Shown: piece by piece, positions 1 through 8,196 of the stretch
Layout of the letters: each line of letters starts with the position of its first letter
Position numbering within the stretch: position 1 is the first letter of the stretch
DNA from: Rhodobiaceae bacterium
GTDB taxonomy: Bacteria > Pseudomonadota > Alphaproteobacteria > Rhizobiales > Tepidamorphaceae
Reading direction: 5' to 3'
DNA: 64,000 bases
Assembly (NCBI GenBank): GCA_020637855.1
Contig: JACKJR010000005.1
Location: 102,550-166,549 of the forward strand
Notes under the pieces: generated by a model
What the model was told of the DNA's origin: nothing
What the model saw: the letters and a program-made list of their open reading frames with translations, nothing else
The model's database searches: none
Position numbers and translations under genes: made by a program

Positions 1-1
1 G

Positions 2-1132
2 CACTGGATGAACGAGGATCACGCGATCCTTGCCGATGCCGCGCTGAAATTCTTTGAAACCGAATTCGCCGGAAAGGCTGACGACTGGGAAAAGACCGGT
101 ATGGTCGAGCGCGCCGACTGGGAGAAGACCGGCGAGGCGGGTTTGCTCTGCGCCGCCATGCCGGAGGAATATGGCGGTGCCGGCGGCACCTTCGCCCATG
201 AGGCGGTGATCACCCACGCGTTGGGTTTGGCCGGTCTCGACAGCTTCGGCATCGCGCTGCATTCGGCGATCGTCGCCCCCTACATCCTGCATTTCGGCAC
301 CGAGGAACAGAAACGCCGCTGGCTGCCGAAACTCGCCACCGGCGAACTGATCGGCGCGATCGCCATGACCGAGCCCGGCGCGGGCTCCGACCTGCAGGGC
401 GTGCGCACCTCGGCCAAGCGCGACGGCAACGGCTACGTCATCGACGGCCAGAAGACCTTCATCACCAATGGCCAGCACGCCAACCTGATCATCGTTGTCG
501 CCAAGACCGATCCATCCGCAGGCGCCAAGGGCACCTCGCTCTTCGTGGTCGAGACCGACGAGGTGGAAGGCTTCCGCCGTGGCCGCAATCTCGACAAGGT
601 TGGCCTGAAGGGCAACGACACCTCCGAGCTGTTCTTCGACGAAGTGCGTGTGCCCGCCGACAGCCTGCTCGGCACCGAGGAAGGCCAGGGCTTCGCCCAG
701 CTGATGACCGAACTGCCGCAGGAGCGGTTGCTGGTGGCGGTGCAGGGCATTGCGATGATCGAACGCGCGCTCGACGTCACGATTGGCTACACGAAGGAAC
801 GCAAGGCCTTCGGCAAAAGCATCCTTGAGTTCCAGAACACCCAGTTCACGCTGGCCGAGGCCAAAACCGAGGCGACCGTGGCCCGTGTTTTCGTCGATCA
901 CTGCATAGAACGTCTTGTCGCCGGAACGCTCGACACCGTCACCGCTTCGATGGCCAAGTACTGGGTCACCGATCTGCAATGCAAGATCGTCGACGACTGC
1001 CTGCAGCTGCATGGCGGTTACGGCTACATGGACGAATACCCGATCTCGCGCATGTTCCGCGATGCCCGCGTTCAGCGCATCTACGCCGGAACCAACGAGA
1101 TCATGAAGGTTCTGATTGCCCGCAGTCTCTAG
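2..1132 (+). CDS. Acyl-CoA dehydrogenase (5' end possibly outside window)
   Basis: FAD-dependent acyl-CoA dehydrogenase, catalysing the first oxidation of beta-oxidation and passing electrons to ETF. The usual N-terminal helical, beta-barrel (TEPGAGSD at about 121-128, counted from the ATG at base 8) and C-terminal helical domains are all present. The position that carries the catalytic Glu in MCAD-type enzymes is Ala here (IYAGTNEI). A Glu sits instead in PQERLL (about 239), the helix-G position used by isovaleryl-CoA and long-chain dehydrogenases, so the base is probably there. The frame is open to the left edge without a stop and no ribosome site is visible before base 8, so the true start may lie outside. 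It heads a run with thiolase and FadB, 56 bases before the next gene. Confidence 0.93.
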   Translation, partial: HWMNEDHAILADAALKFFETEFAGKADDWEKTGMVERADWEKTGEAGLLCAAMPEEYGGAGGTFAHEAVITHALGLAGLDSFGIALHSAIVAPYILHFGTEEQKRRWLPKLATGELIGAIAMTEPGAGSDLQGVRTSAKRDGNGYVIDGQKTFITNGQHANLIIVVAKTDPSAGAKGTSLFVVETDEVEGFRRGRNLDKVGLKGNDTSELFFDEVRVPADSLLGTEEGQGFAQLMTELPQERLLVAVQGIAMIERALDVTIGYTKERKAFGKSILEFQNTQFTLAEAKTEATVARVFVDHCIERLVAGTLDTVTASMAKYWVTDLQCKIVDDCLQLHGGYGYMDEYPISRMFRDARVQRIYAGTNEIMKVLIARSL

Positions 1133-1188
1133 CGGGATAAAAACCGGGATTTGAAATTCGGCGGAGAAACCGCCGTCAGGAGGATGAG

Positions 1189-2400
1189 ATGCCGGATGCA
1201 CTGATTTTCGACCATGTCCGCACCCCGCGCGGGCGCGGTAAGAAGGATGGTTCGCTGCACGAGGTGACGGCGGTCGAACTCGCCGCGACCACACTGCGAT
1301 CCATTCGTGGGCGCAACGGCATCGAGGATACGAAGGTCGTCGATGACGTGGTGCTCGGCTGCGTCGATCCGGTCGGTGAGGCAGGCGCTGACATCGCCCG
1401 CGCCGCCGTCTTCCGCTCGGGCTACGACAAGGCGGTGCCCGGCGTGCAGATCAATCGCTTCTGTGCCTCAGGACTCGACGCGATTAATTTCGGCGCCGGC
1501 GAAATCACCTCCGGCCAGCATGATCTGGTGATTGCCGGCGGTGTTGAATCCATGAGCCGTGTCGGCATTGGCGCCTCTGGCGGCGCATGGCCGGTCGATC
1601 CGCAGGTTGCGCTGCCGTCCTACTTCATGCCGCAGGGCGTCTCGGCTGATCTGATCGCGACGAAATACGGTTTCAGCCGCGATGATTGCGACGCATACGC
1701 TATCGAGAGCCAGAAGCGCGCCGCGCATTCCTGGGACAAGGGCTACTTCAAGAACTCGGTGATCCCGGTCACCGACATGAACGGTCTGACCATCCTCGAT
1801 AAGGACGAGCATATGCGCCCGGACGCGACGATGCAGTCGCTCGGGCAGCTCAATGCCTCCTTCGAGCAGATGGGCGAATTCGGCGGCTTCGACGCGGTGG
1901 GCATTCAGGCCCATCCGGAAGTCGAGCGCATCAAGCATGTGCATCACGCCGGCAATTCCTCGGGCATTGTCGATGGCGCTGCCGCCGTTCTGATCGGCAA
2001 TGCGCGCGCCGGCAAGAAGCTCGGGCTGAAACCGCGCGCCAGGATCAGGGCCTATGCCAATATCGGTTCCGATCCCGCGCTGATGCTGACCGGTCCCATC
2101 GACGTCACCGAGAAACTTTTGAAGCGCTCGAAGATGAAACTGTCGGATATCGACCTTATCGAGATCAACGAGGCATTCGCCTCCGTCGTGCTGCGCTACC
2201 AGCAGTATTTCGATATCCCGTCCGACAAGCTCAACGTCAATGGCGGGGCGATTGCCATGGGACACCCTCTAGGGGCGACCGGTGCGATGATCTTCGGCAC
2301 CGTGCTGGACGAGCTTGAACGCCGCGACCTCAACACCGCGCTTGTCACGCTGTGCATCGGTGCCGGCATGGGCACGGCAACCATTATCGAGCGGGTGTAA
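1189..2400 (+). CDS. Acetyl-CoA C-acyltransferase (thiolase)
   Basis: Thiolase of 403 residues, cleaving 3-ketoacyl-CoA to acetyl-CoA and a shortened acyl-CoA (or condensing two acetyl-CoA). The acyl-accepting Cys92 lies in NRFCASGLDA, His359 in AMGHPLGATG and the proton-shuttling Cys389 in CIGAGMG, so all three catalytic residues are intact. HAGNSSGIVDGAAA and NEAFASVV are the other family signatures. A strong ribosome site (AGGAGG) lies just before the ATG. It stands between the acyl-CoA dehydrogenase and the FadB-type fusion, 18 bases before the latter, so it is most likely the FadA partner of a fatty-acid oxidation operon. AtoB-like biosynthetic use cannot be excluded. Confidence 0.95.
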   Translation: MPDALIFDHVRTPRGRGKKDGSLHEVTAVELAATTLRSIRGRNGIEDTKVVDDVVLGCVDPVGEAGADIARAAVFRSGYDKAVPGVQINRFCASGLDAINFGAGEITSGQHDLVIAGGVESMSRVGIGASGGAWPVDPQVALPSYFMPQGVSADLIATKYGFSRDDCDAYAIESQKRAAHSWDKGYFKNSVIPVTDMNGLTILDKDEHMRPDATMQSLGQLNASFEQMGEFGGFDAVGIQAHPEVERIKHVHHAGNSSGIVDGAAAVLIGNARAGKKLGLKPRARIRAYANIGSDPALMLTGPIDVTEKLLKRSKMKLSDIDLIEINEAFASVVLRYQQYFDIPSDKLNVNGGAIAMGHPLGATGAMIFGTVLDELERRDLNTALVTLCIGAGMGTATIIERV

Positions 2401-2418
2401 GCGGAGAGGGCAATCATC

Positions 2419-4635
2419 ATGACCATCAAGAATTTCACCCTCGACACGGACGCCGACGGCATCGTCACAATTACCTGGGACATGGAAGGCAAGTCGATGA
2501 ACGTCATCGACATGTCCGTGATGGATGAGCTGGAGCAGATCGTCGACAAGCTGACGACGGATGACACGATCAAGGGTGCGGTCATCACGTCGGGCAAGGA
2601 GTCCTTCTGCGCCGGCGCCGACCTCACCATGCTCGATGCGTTGCTGAAGCAATATCACGCAGGCGTGCGCCAGAACGAACTCGAAGCCAACAAGGCGCTG
2701 TTCGACAACTCCCGGCGCCTGTCACAGATATTCCGCGCTCTGGAAACCTGCGGCAAGCCGGTGGTCGCGGCGATCAACGGTACCGCGCTGGGCGGCGGTC
2801 TGGAAATCTGCCTTGCCTGCCACCACCGCGTCGCGTCTGACAACGAGAAGACCAAGCTTGGCCTGCCGGAAGTGAAAGTCGGCCTTTTGCCCGGCGCAGG
2901 CGGCACCCAGCGTGTCGCCCGCATGGCGCAGCCTGCCGACGCGCTGCAATTCCTGCTGCAGGGCCGCGAATTGCGCGTCGTGCAAGCGCAGGCCATGGGT
3001 CTGGTTGACAGGGTGGTGCCGGCTAAAAAGCTTATTGAGACGGCAAAACAATGGATCAGGGACGGCGGTAAACCGGTCGCGCCATGGGATGGCGACGGCT
3101 TCAAGAACCCGGCTCGCGTCTTTTCGCCCGCCGGTATGATGACCTTCATGCCGGCCAACGCGCTTTATCGCAAGGAAACCTGGGACAACTATCCCGGCGC
3201 ACGCGGCATCCTCTCATGCGTCTATGAAGGGTCGCTGGTGCCCTTCGACACCGCGCTGACCATCGAGTCGCGTTACTTCGCCAACGTGCTTAAAAGCCCG
3301 CAGGCAGCAGCCATGATCCGCTCGCTGTTCGTCTCCATGCAGGAGCTGAACAAGGGCGCGCGCAGGCCCAAGGACATCAAGCCGAGGAAGCTGAAAAAGG
3401 TCGGCGTGCTCGGAGCAGGCTTCATGGGGGCCGGCATTGCCTACGTCACCGCCAATGCCGGCATCGACGTTGTGCTGATCGACCAGACCCAGGAAGCGGC
3501 AGACCGTGGCAAGGCGCAATCGGAAAAGCTGCTCACAGACAGCTTGCGCAAGGGCCGCATCAAGGAAGCCGACAAGGACGCGGTCCTTTCCCGCATCAAC
3601 GCGACCACCGATTATGCCGAACTGTCCGGCTGCGAACTCGTCATCGAAGCGGTGTTCGAGGACCGCAATGTCAAGATCGACGTGATCCAGAAGGCCGAAG
3701 CCCACCTGAGCCGTTCGGCGATCTTTGCCTCCAACACTTCGACCCTGCCGATCACCAGCCTTGCCAAGGCGAGCGCCCGGCCCAAGAGCTTCATCGGCAT
3801 TCACTTCTTCTCGCCGGTCCACAAGATGATGCTGGTGGAAGTGATCATGGGCAAGCGTACCGGCGACAAGGCGCTGGCACTGGCGCTCGATTACATCCGC
3901 GCCATCCGCAAGACGCCCATCGTCGTCAACGACGTGCGCGGCTTCTACGCCAACCGCTGTGTCGGCAACTACCTGCTCGAAGCCCACCTGATGGTGATGG
4001 AGGGCATCCCGCCGGCGATGATCGAGAACGGCGCGCGCATGGCCGGCATGCCGGTCGGCCCGCTGACGCTGACCGACGAGGTCGCCGTGGACCTTGCCTG
4101 GAAGATCCTTCAGGCGGCCAAGAAGGACCTTGGCGAGAAGGCCGTCGATCCACGCCAGGAAAAGCTGCTGGAGGAGATGGTCGTCAAACGCGGGCGCCTT
4201 GGCCGCAAGGCCGGCAAGGGCTTCTACGAGTACCCCGATGTCGGCAAGAAATATCTCTGGCCGGAGCTGACCGGGCTCGCGCCGGAGCAGAAGTCCGCCG
4301 ACGATGTGAGCATCGATGAAATCAAGAACCGGTTCCTCGCCACCATGGCGCTGGAGGCCGCGCGCTGCATCGAGGAGAAGGTGGTGGTCGATGTCCGCGA
4401 GGCCGATGTCGGCTCGATCCTTGGCTTCGGCTTCGCGCCATGGTCAGGCGGCACGCTCTCCTACATCGACATGATCGGTACGAAGGCCTTCGTCGAGATG
4501 TGCAAGGGGCTGGCGAAGAAACACGGCAGGCGCTTCCGCATCAACAAGCTGCTGAAGGAGATGGCCGGGAACGGCGAGACCTTCTATGGACGTTTTCCGC
4601 CGGGTGGTGCGGTTGACACTGCGAAGGCTGCCTGA
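2419..4635 (+). CDS. 3-hydroxyacyl-CoA dehydrogenase / enoyl-CoA hydratase fusion (FadB/FadJ type)
   Basis: Two-domain beta-oxidation enzyme of 738 residues. The N-terminal crotonase half (to about residue 300) has the oxyanion-hole segments FCAGADL and GTALGGGLEI and the acidic segment LPEVKVGLLPGAGGTQR. The second half opens with the NAD-binding fingerprint GVLGAGFMGAGIAY near 328 and carries the dehydrogenase active-site His in GIHFFSPVHKM. It hydrates enoyl-CoA and oxidises 3-hydroxyacyl-CoA, delivering ketoacyl-CoA to the thiolase upstream. Length fits the FadB/FadJ family (about 700-740). GGAGAGG precedes the ATG. It appears to be the last gene of the operon. Confidence 0.95.
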   Translation: MTIKNFTLDTDADGIVTITWDMEGKSMNVIDMSVMDELEQIVDKLTTDDTIKGAVITSGKESFCAGADLTMLDALLKQYHAGVRQNELEANKALFDNSRRLSQIFRALETCGKPVVAAINGTALGGGLEICLACHHRVASDNEKTKLGLPEVKVGLLPGAGGTQRVARMAQPADALQFLLQGRELRVVQAQAMGLVDRVVPAKKLIETAKQWIRDGGKPVAPWDGDGFKNPARVFSPAGMMTFMPANALYRKETWDNYPGARGILSCVYEGSLVPFDTALTIESRYFANVLKSPQAAAMIRSLFVSMQELNKGARRPKDIKPRKLKKVGVLGAGFMGAGIAYVTANAGIDVVLIDQTQEAADRGKAQSEKLLTDSLRKGRIKEADKDAVLSRINATTDYAELSGCELVIEAVFEDRNVKIDVIQKAEAHLSRSAIFASNTSTLPITSLAKASARPKSFIGIHFFSPVHKMMLVEVIMGKRTGDKALALALDYIRAIRKTPIVVNDVRGFYANRCVGNYLLEAHLMVMEGIPPAMIENGARMAGMPVGPLTLTDEVAVDLAWKILQAAKKDLGEKAVDPRQEKLLEEMVVKRGRLGRKAGKGFYEYPDVGKKYLWPELTGLAPEQKSADDVSIDEIKNRFLATMALEAARCIEEKVVVDVREADVGSILGFGFAPWSGGTLSYIDMIGTKAFVEMCKGLAKKHGRRFRINKLLKEMAGNGETFYGRFPPGGAVDTAKAA

Positions 4636-4732
4636 ACCTGCCATGTGAAGGCCGGATTCATCCGCCACAAAACCGTCTGTTGCGGGCCGGCTGCAAGGCC
4701 GTCCCTGCAGTTGTCCTGTATGGAGTAAAACC

Positions 4733-5206
4733 ATGCCTGTTGGCGTCATTTTCCGCGTTCTCATTGCGATTGGGATTTGTGCCGCGGTTGCGGTCGCGGT
4801 GCGGGCGGAAACCGCGCCTTCCGACGAAAACGGGCGCTATCTGTTGCGCAAGGCCGAGGATGGCTGGTTCCGGGTCGACCAGAAAACCGGACAGGCGTCG
4901 CTGTGCCGGGAAGGCAATGTCGGCTTCACCTGCGAACTGGTCCCCGATGACCGCGATGCCCTGCTCGACGAGATTACCCGGCTGGCGGAGGAAAACGCCA
5001 TGCTGCGCGCTCAGGTCGCAAAGGGCGGCATGCCGCAATTGCCGGGCAAAGCCGATACGCCGGATGCGAAGAAGGATGACGGTATAAAGCTGCCGAGCAG
5101 GGAAGACCTCGACAAGGTGATGGAGACCTTTCGTGCGATGGCCGAACGCTTCATGGCCATGGTGAAAGACCTCGAGAAACAGTTCTCGGAGGAATCGAAG
5201 CAATAG
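4733..5206 (+). CDS. Hypothetical secreted or membrane-anchored protein
   Basis: Unrecognised protein of 157 residues. Residues 5-24 form a hydrophobic segment ending in AVRAE, consistent with a cleaved signal peptide or a single anchor. There follows a short domain with two Cys (CREGNVGFTC) and the pattern DGWFRVDQKTG. Next come a Leu/Glu-rich stretch (about 80-100) able to form a coiled coil, a Pro/Lys/Asp linker, and an amphipathic Met/Glu-rich C-terminal helix. It is probably exported and tethered in the periplasm. It stands 97 bases after FadB and its stop lies 5 bases from the end of the convergent esterase gene, so no functional link is evident. Confidence 0.7.
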   Translation: MPVGVIFRVLIAIGICAAVAVAVRAETAPSDENGRYLLRKAEDGWFRVDQKTGQASLCREGNVGFTCELVPDDRDALLDEITRLAEENAMLRAQVAKGGMPQLPGKADTPDAKKDDGIKLPSREDLDKVMETFRAMAERFMAMVKDLEKQFSEESKQ

Positions 5207-5211
5207 CGTTT

Positions 5212-6189
5212 TCAGGCAGCCGCAATCGCTGCGTTGAGGAAATCATCGATCCGCCGAAGCCCGTCCTGCGCCAGTTTCCCCGGAAAGGCCTGGAAGACAT
5301 GCGCCCCGCCGGGAAAGACACCAAGCTCAGTGTCATTGCCTGCCGCCGCCCATAGCGGTGCCATCATCAGCGTATCATCCAGCAGCAGGTCGCGCGTTCC
5401 AACCGAGAAGAGAGCCGGGCACAGGCCGGAGAGATCGGCCAGCATCGGCGAGATGGCCGGATCCTCGACGGAATATTCCCCCTGCACGAAGCATTCGCAG
5501 AACTTCTCGATGTCGCGGGTGTTGAGAACAAGCTTCTCCGTACCCCAGCGGCGCACGCTGGGCGTCTGCCTGAGGTCGTAGCAGCCGGCAACCAGATTGG
5601 CTCCCGCGAAAGGCATCACCCGATGAACATCACGCAGCCTGATCAGCGTCAGCACCGAAAGATGCGCGCCGGCGGATTCCCCGCCAATGGCCAAGGCGCC
5701 GCCACCCAGGTCTTTCAGCCCGCCGCTCAGCAACCATAGGGCTGTGTCCTCGCAATCGTCCGGCCCTGCGGGATAGGGATGTTCCGGCGACAGCCGGTAG
5801 TCGACGCTGACGACGGTCAGGCCGGTGTTCTCCGCGATGCGCTGCAGGCGCGGATCGTTCTCGCGCGCAGCACCCACCACCCATCCGCCGCCATGGATGT
5901 GCAGGTAGACGCCACGCGAGTCGCGCGCCAGCGGCGCGATGATCCGCAGGGGAATGGGGCCACCACGTCCCTCGATTTCAGTAACACGGGCATTCTCGGC
6001 AGGCTCCACGACGGGGAAGGGACCAAGCCCCTGCGCGCGGCGGTCGCGGATCACCTGCGGCGGAAACGTCCACATGTCGGGAAGGCCGGAAAGCGCCTTC
6101 AGGATGCCGGCGTTGATCGCCTTCGTTTCGGCGCTGATGGAGGCGGGGTCGAAGACGGCGGGATCGAGAGTGAGGCCGGATTGGCTCAT
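5212..6189 (-). CDS. Alpha/beta hydrolase, HSL (hormone-sensitive lipase) family esterase
   Basis: Serine esterase of 325 residues. The oxyanion-hole HGGG (about 99-102) and the nucleophile elbow GESAG with Ser172 are typical of bacterial family IV (HSL). Asp in DLLLDD and His in GGAHVFQ complete the triad near the C terminus. The likely role is cytosolic hydrolysis of short acyl esters; the substrate is unknown. The frame also allows a start at 6249, but that version begins inside the 47-bp intergenic palindrome, so the internal ATG giving MSQSGLTL is preferred. It is transcribed against the fatty-acid genes and divergent from yjbQ. Confidence 0.88.
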   Translation of the reverse strand: MSQSGLTLDPAVFDPASISAETKAINAGILKALSGLPDMWTFPPQVIRDRRAQGLGPFPVVEPAENARVTEIEGRGGPIPLRIIAPLARDSRGVYLHIHGGGWVVGAARENDPRLQRIAENTGLTVVSVDYRLSPEHPYPAGPDDCEDTALWLLSGGLKDLGGGALAIGGESAGAHLSVLTLIRLRDVHRVMPFAGANLVAGCYDLRQTPSVRRWGTEKLVLNTRDIEKFCECFVQGEYSVEDPAISPMLADLSGLCPALFSVGTRDLLLDDTLMMAPLWAAAGNDTELGVFPGGAHVFQAFPGKLAQDGLRRIDDFLNAAIAAA

Positions 6190-6245
6190 GAGGGAGTTTC
6201 CGTTGTTTACGCGGGCAGATAGAGTTCGGTTAGATCGGTACTGAA

Positions 6246-6292
6246 GCAATTCCAGGAAAAGTGTAAGCGGTTTTCCGTCCGGAATTGCGTAA
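6246..6292. repeat. 47-bp intergenic palindromic repeat, copy 1
   Basis: Begins GCAATTCCAGG and ends CCGGAATTGCGTAA, with inner arms GGAAAA and TTTTCC, so it folds as an imperfect hairpin. An identical 47-bp copy in the same orientation lies at 43011-43057. Elements of this sequence type are common between genes in Hyphomicrobiales (known from the order, not computed here). It lies between the divergent esterase and yjbQ. Confidence 0.85.
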
Positions 6293-6320
6293 ATTATGAA
6301 TCTTTAAGAAGGCAAGCCGC

Positions 6321-6737
6321 ATGCGCAATTGTCAGCATATTGTGCAGATCGACACTGAAGGTCAGGGCATGACCGACATAACCTCCGGCGTTGCCCGCTG
6401 GCTTGCTGTTGAAAAGGTGCAAACCGGCTTGCTGACCCTTTTCATCCGCCACACGTCGGCGTCGCTGACAATTCAGGAGAACGCCGACCCTACGGTGCAG
6501 GTCGATCTGATGGACGCGCTTGACGGTCTTGCTTCGCGCGATGCGCCATACCGCCATCACACCGAGGGTCCGGATGACATGCCGGCTCATATCCGTTCCA
6601 TGCTGACGGATGTTTCGCTCCAGGTCCCCGTGCGCGATGGGCGCATGCTGCTCGGCACCTGGCAGGGCATCTATGTCATCGAACACCGCGACCGGCCGCA
6701 CCGCCGCGAAGTGGTGATGCATTACGCCGGCGACTGA
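6321..6737 (+). CDS. YjbQ family protein (UPF0047)
   Basis: 138-residue member of the YjbQ/UPF0047 family, whose members have been linked to weak thiamine-phosphate synthase activity. The family signatures are seen: FIRHTSASLTIQEN, then DALDGLASRDAPYRH, then HTEGPDDMPAHI, and the C-terminal GTWQGIYVIEHRDRPHRR. The conserved His residues in these motifs are thought to bind a metal. The length is normal for the family. It starts directly after the intergenic palindrome and ends 4 bases before the convergent membrane gene. The real cellular role is unclear. Confidence 0.9.
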   Translation: MRNCQHIVQIDTEGQGMTDITSGVARWLAVEKVQTGLLTLFIRHTSASLTIQENADPTVQVDLMDALDGLASRDAPYRHHTEGPDDMPAHIRSMLTDVSLQVPVRDGRMLLGTWQGIYVIEHRDRPHRREVVMHYAGD

Positions 6738-6741
6738 CGGG

Positions 6742-7128
6742 TCACATCAGGACGAAACCTTCCGGCAGCGTCAGCCACAGCGCAATTGCAACCACCCAGA
6801 ACACCGCCGCAACAGCTGCAACATGATTGGCAAAGGTGAAATAGGTGTCTTGCAGAGTCTGGCCGGCAAGCTTCTGGGCTTGTTCGGCAACGGGCCGCTC
6901 GTTCTTCTTCAGCATGATCCACAGTTCCGTCTTGCGATAGTCGCGGAACGGTGCCTGTTGGGCGCGGAAGATGAGGATGACAGCGAGGCCCGTGGTCAGC
7001 ATGGCGCCGGTCTTGGCGGCGAGAATCGGATCGTAGCTCAGGCCAAGGACAATGCAGACGATCGCCAGCCCGGCGAAGCCACAGCCCCGGGCGACAGATA
7101 TCAAGGCAAGTGAGTTAAGTTTCTCCAT
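6742..7128 (-). CDS. Small inner-membrane protein, function unknown
   Basis: 128 residues with about three predicted membrane segments (near 8-30, 40-54 and 100-122) and a polar central part (RAQQAPFRDYRKTELW and following). No catalytic motif is recognised. The arrangement (membrane, membrane, basic loop, membrane) and the segment KTGAMLTTGLAVILIFRA resemble the next gene at 7231-7590 (KFGGLMSLGFAIAFCLRA), suggesting a diverged tandem duplicate. Conserved small membrane proteins of this sort are frequent in Hyphomicrobiales. Confidence 0.7.
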   Translation of the reverse strand: MEKLNSLALISVARGCGFAGLAIVCIVLGLSYDPILAAKTGAMLTTGLAVILIFRAQQAPFRDYRKTELWIMLKKNERPVAEQAQKLAGQTLQDTYFTFANHVAAVAAVFWVVAIALWLTLPEGFVLM

Positions 7129-7230
7129 GCCGTCATGCCGTCGTTTGCTGTGGCAGATTTCACCACAGATGCCGGCAAGGGCAAGTCACGTTTTCTTGCG
7201 ATGCTACAAGTTTGCTGCGGGCGCAGAGGT

Positions 7231-7590
7231 TCAGATAGACATCACGAACGGAAGCATGATCGAAAGCGCCAGCAGGCAGGCCGACAAGCCGGCCATCGCC
7301 TGGGCAAACCAGACATCGGCATCGATGGGCTTGCTGACAGCGCGTGTGAATGCGAGTTCGGCACCGTCGCGATGTGGCGCATTCGGCCAGAACGGCAGGC
7401 CGGTAAGCGCGCCGCGGCGCACCGCGCGCAGGCAGAAGGCAATCGCAAAACCCAGGCTCATCAGGCCGCCGAATTTGGCGCCGGCGGCGATGTCGTCGCC
7501 ATAGCCGAGCATGATCCAGGTCAGCGCAAAGCATGCCACGCCAAAGACGCAGCCGGCTTCCATCATGTTCGGATCGTTCAAATCGGGCAT
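7231..7590 (-). CDS. Small inner-membrane protein, function unknown
   Basis: 119 residues with about three hydrophobic segments (11-27, 38-56 and 96-117) and a Pro/Arg-rich loop between. No known motif is found. It resembles the neighbour at 6742-7128 in topology and in one segment. GAGAC just upstream of the ATG may serve as a weak ribosome site. The 100 bases between the two genes hold no visible terminator, so they may be co-transcribed. Confidence 0.65.
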   Translation of the reverse strand: MPDLNDPNMMEAGCVFGVACFALTWIMLGYGDDIAAGAKFGGLMSLGFAIAFCLRAVRRGALTGLPFWPNAPHRDGAELAFTRAVSKPIDADVWFAQAMAGLSACLLALSIMLPFVMSI

Positions 7591-7721
7591 CTCGTCTCTC
7601 CACGATCATCGCGCATGCGGCAGACATTTGCGCACGCCTTTCCAAGATCATGGGGGACGGGGTTTAAGAAAGCCTTTTCCCGAACGGTTAATTGCCTGTC
7701 GACGCGCCTTCGTGCGCAGTC

Positions 7722-8078
7722 TCAATGCGCGAGATTGTAGATGATGCGGGCGATATCGCTTTCCAGCGGGAAGGAGAGCATACCCATGACGTGATAGCCG
7801 AGGATCCACGGCAACACGTAGAAACGGATGATGAAGAAGAACCAGGCCACGAAGAGCGGCACCATGGGATCGAGCAGGAAGCCCGGCGTGATCGGCCTGA
7901 AGATGCGCAGGATCGGGTTTGTCGCGCGTACGAAAAACTTCATGAAGAAGAAATCGGAATCCTCGCGCAGGAAGATGTTCATCGCCGAGCGCCCGATCAA
8001 CGTCCACATGATGACGCCAAGGACATAGTCGAGAACGACGACCCACAGCGGATAGATATCGAGCGGAGGCGTTTCCAT
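7722..8078 (-). CDS. YggT-like membrane protein
   Basis: 118 residues with three hydrophobic stretches. The segment RATNPILRIFRPITPGFLLDPMV resembles the YggT family core, in which an NPI-R-I-P turn is followed by a second helix pair and D-P/S-P; half of the usual YggT repeat is present. YggT proteins are linked loosely to osmotic tolerance and membrane organisation; the role here is unknown. The next gene on the same strand upstream is the symporter, with a clear terminator between, so it is probably expressed separately. Confidence 0.6.
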   Translation of the reverse strand: METPPLDIYPLWVVVLDYVLGVIMWTLIGRSAMNIFLREDSDFFFMKFFVRATNPILRIFRPITPGFLLDPMVPLFVAWFFFIIRFYVLPWILGYHVMGMLSFPLESDIARIIYNLAH

Positions 8079-8140
8079 CGGTGATCTCCGTTGTCCGGCG
8101 TGGCAGGTTTTCCGCGCATCTTATAATCGCTCATGCGCTC

Positions 8141-8173
8141 AAAAGAAGAGGGCGGGGCACGTGCCCCGCCCTC
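8141..8173 (-). terminator. Rho-independent terminator of the symporter operon
   Basis: Perfect 26-base palindrome (8148-8173, arms GAGGGCGGGGCAC), followed on the minus strand by TTCTTTT (8147-8141). It lies 24 bases after the stop of the symporter gene at 8197, as expected for the end of the DUF4212-symporter transcript. Confidence 0.9.
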
Positions 8174-8196
8174 TGTATCTTACTTCGGGATGTCGC

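Noticed and set aside
6190..6249. Longer N terminus of the esterase
   Set aside because: The extension starts in the 47-bp intergenic palindrome and has no family match; the internal ATG is the better start.
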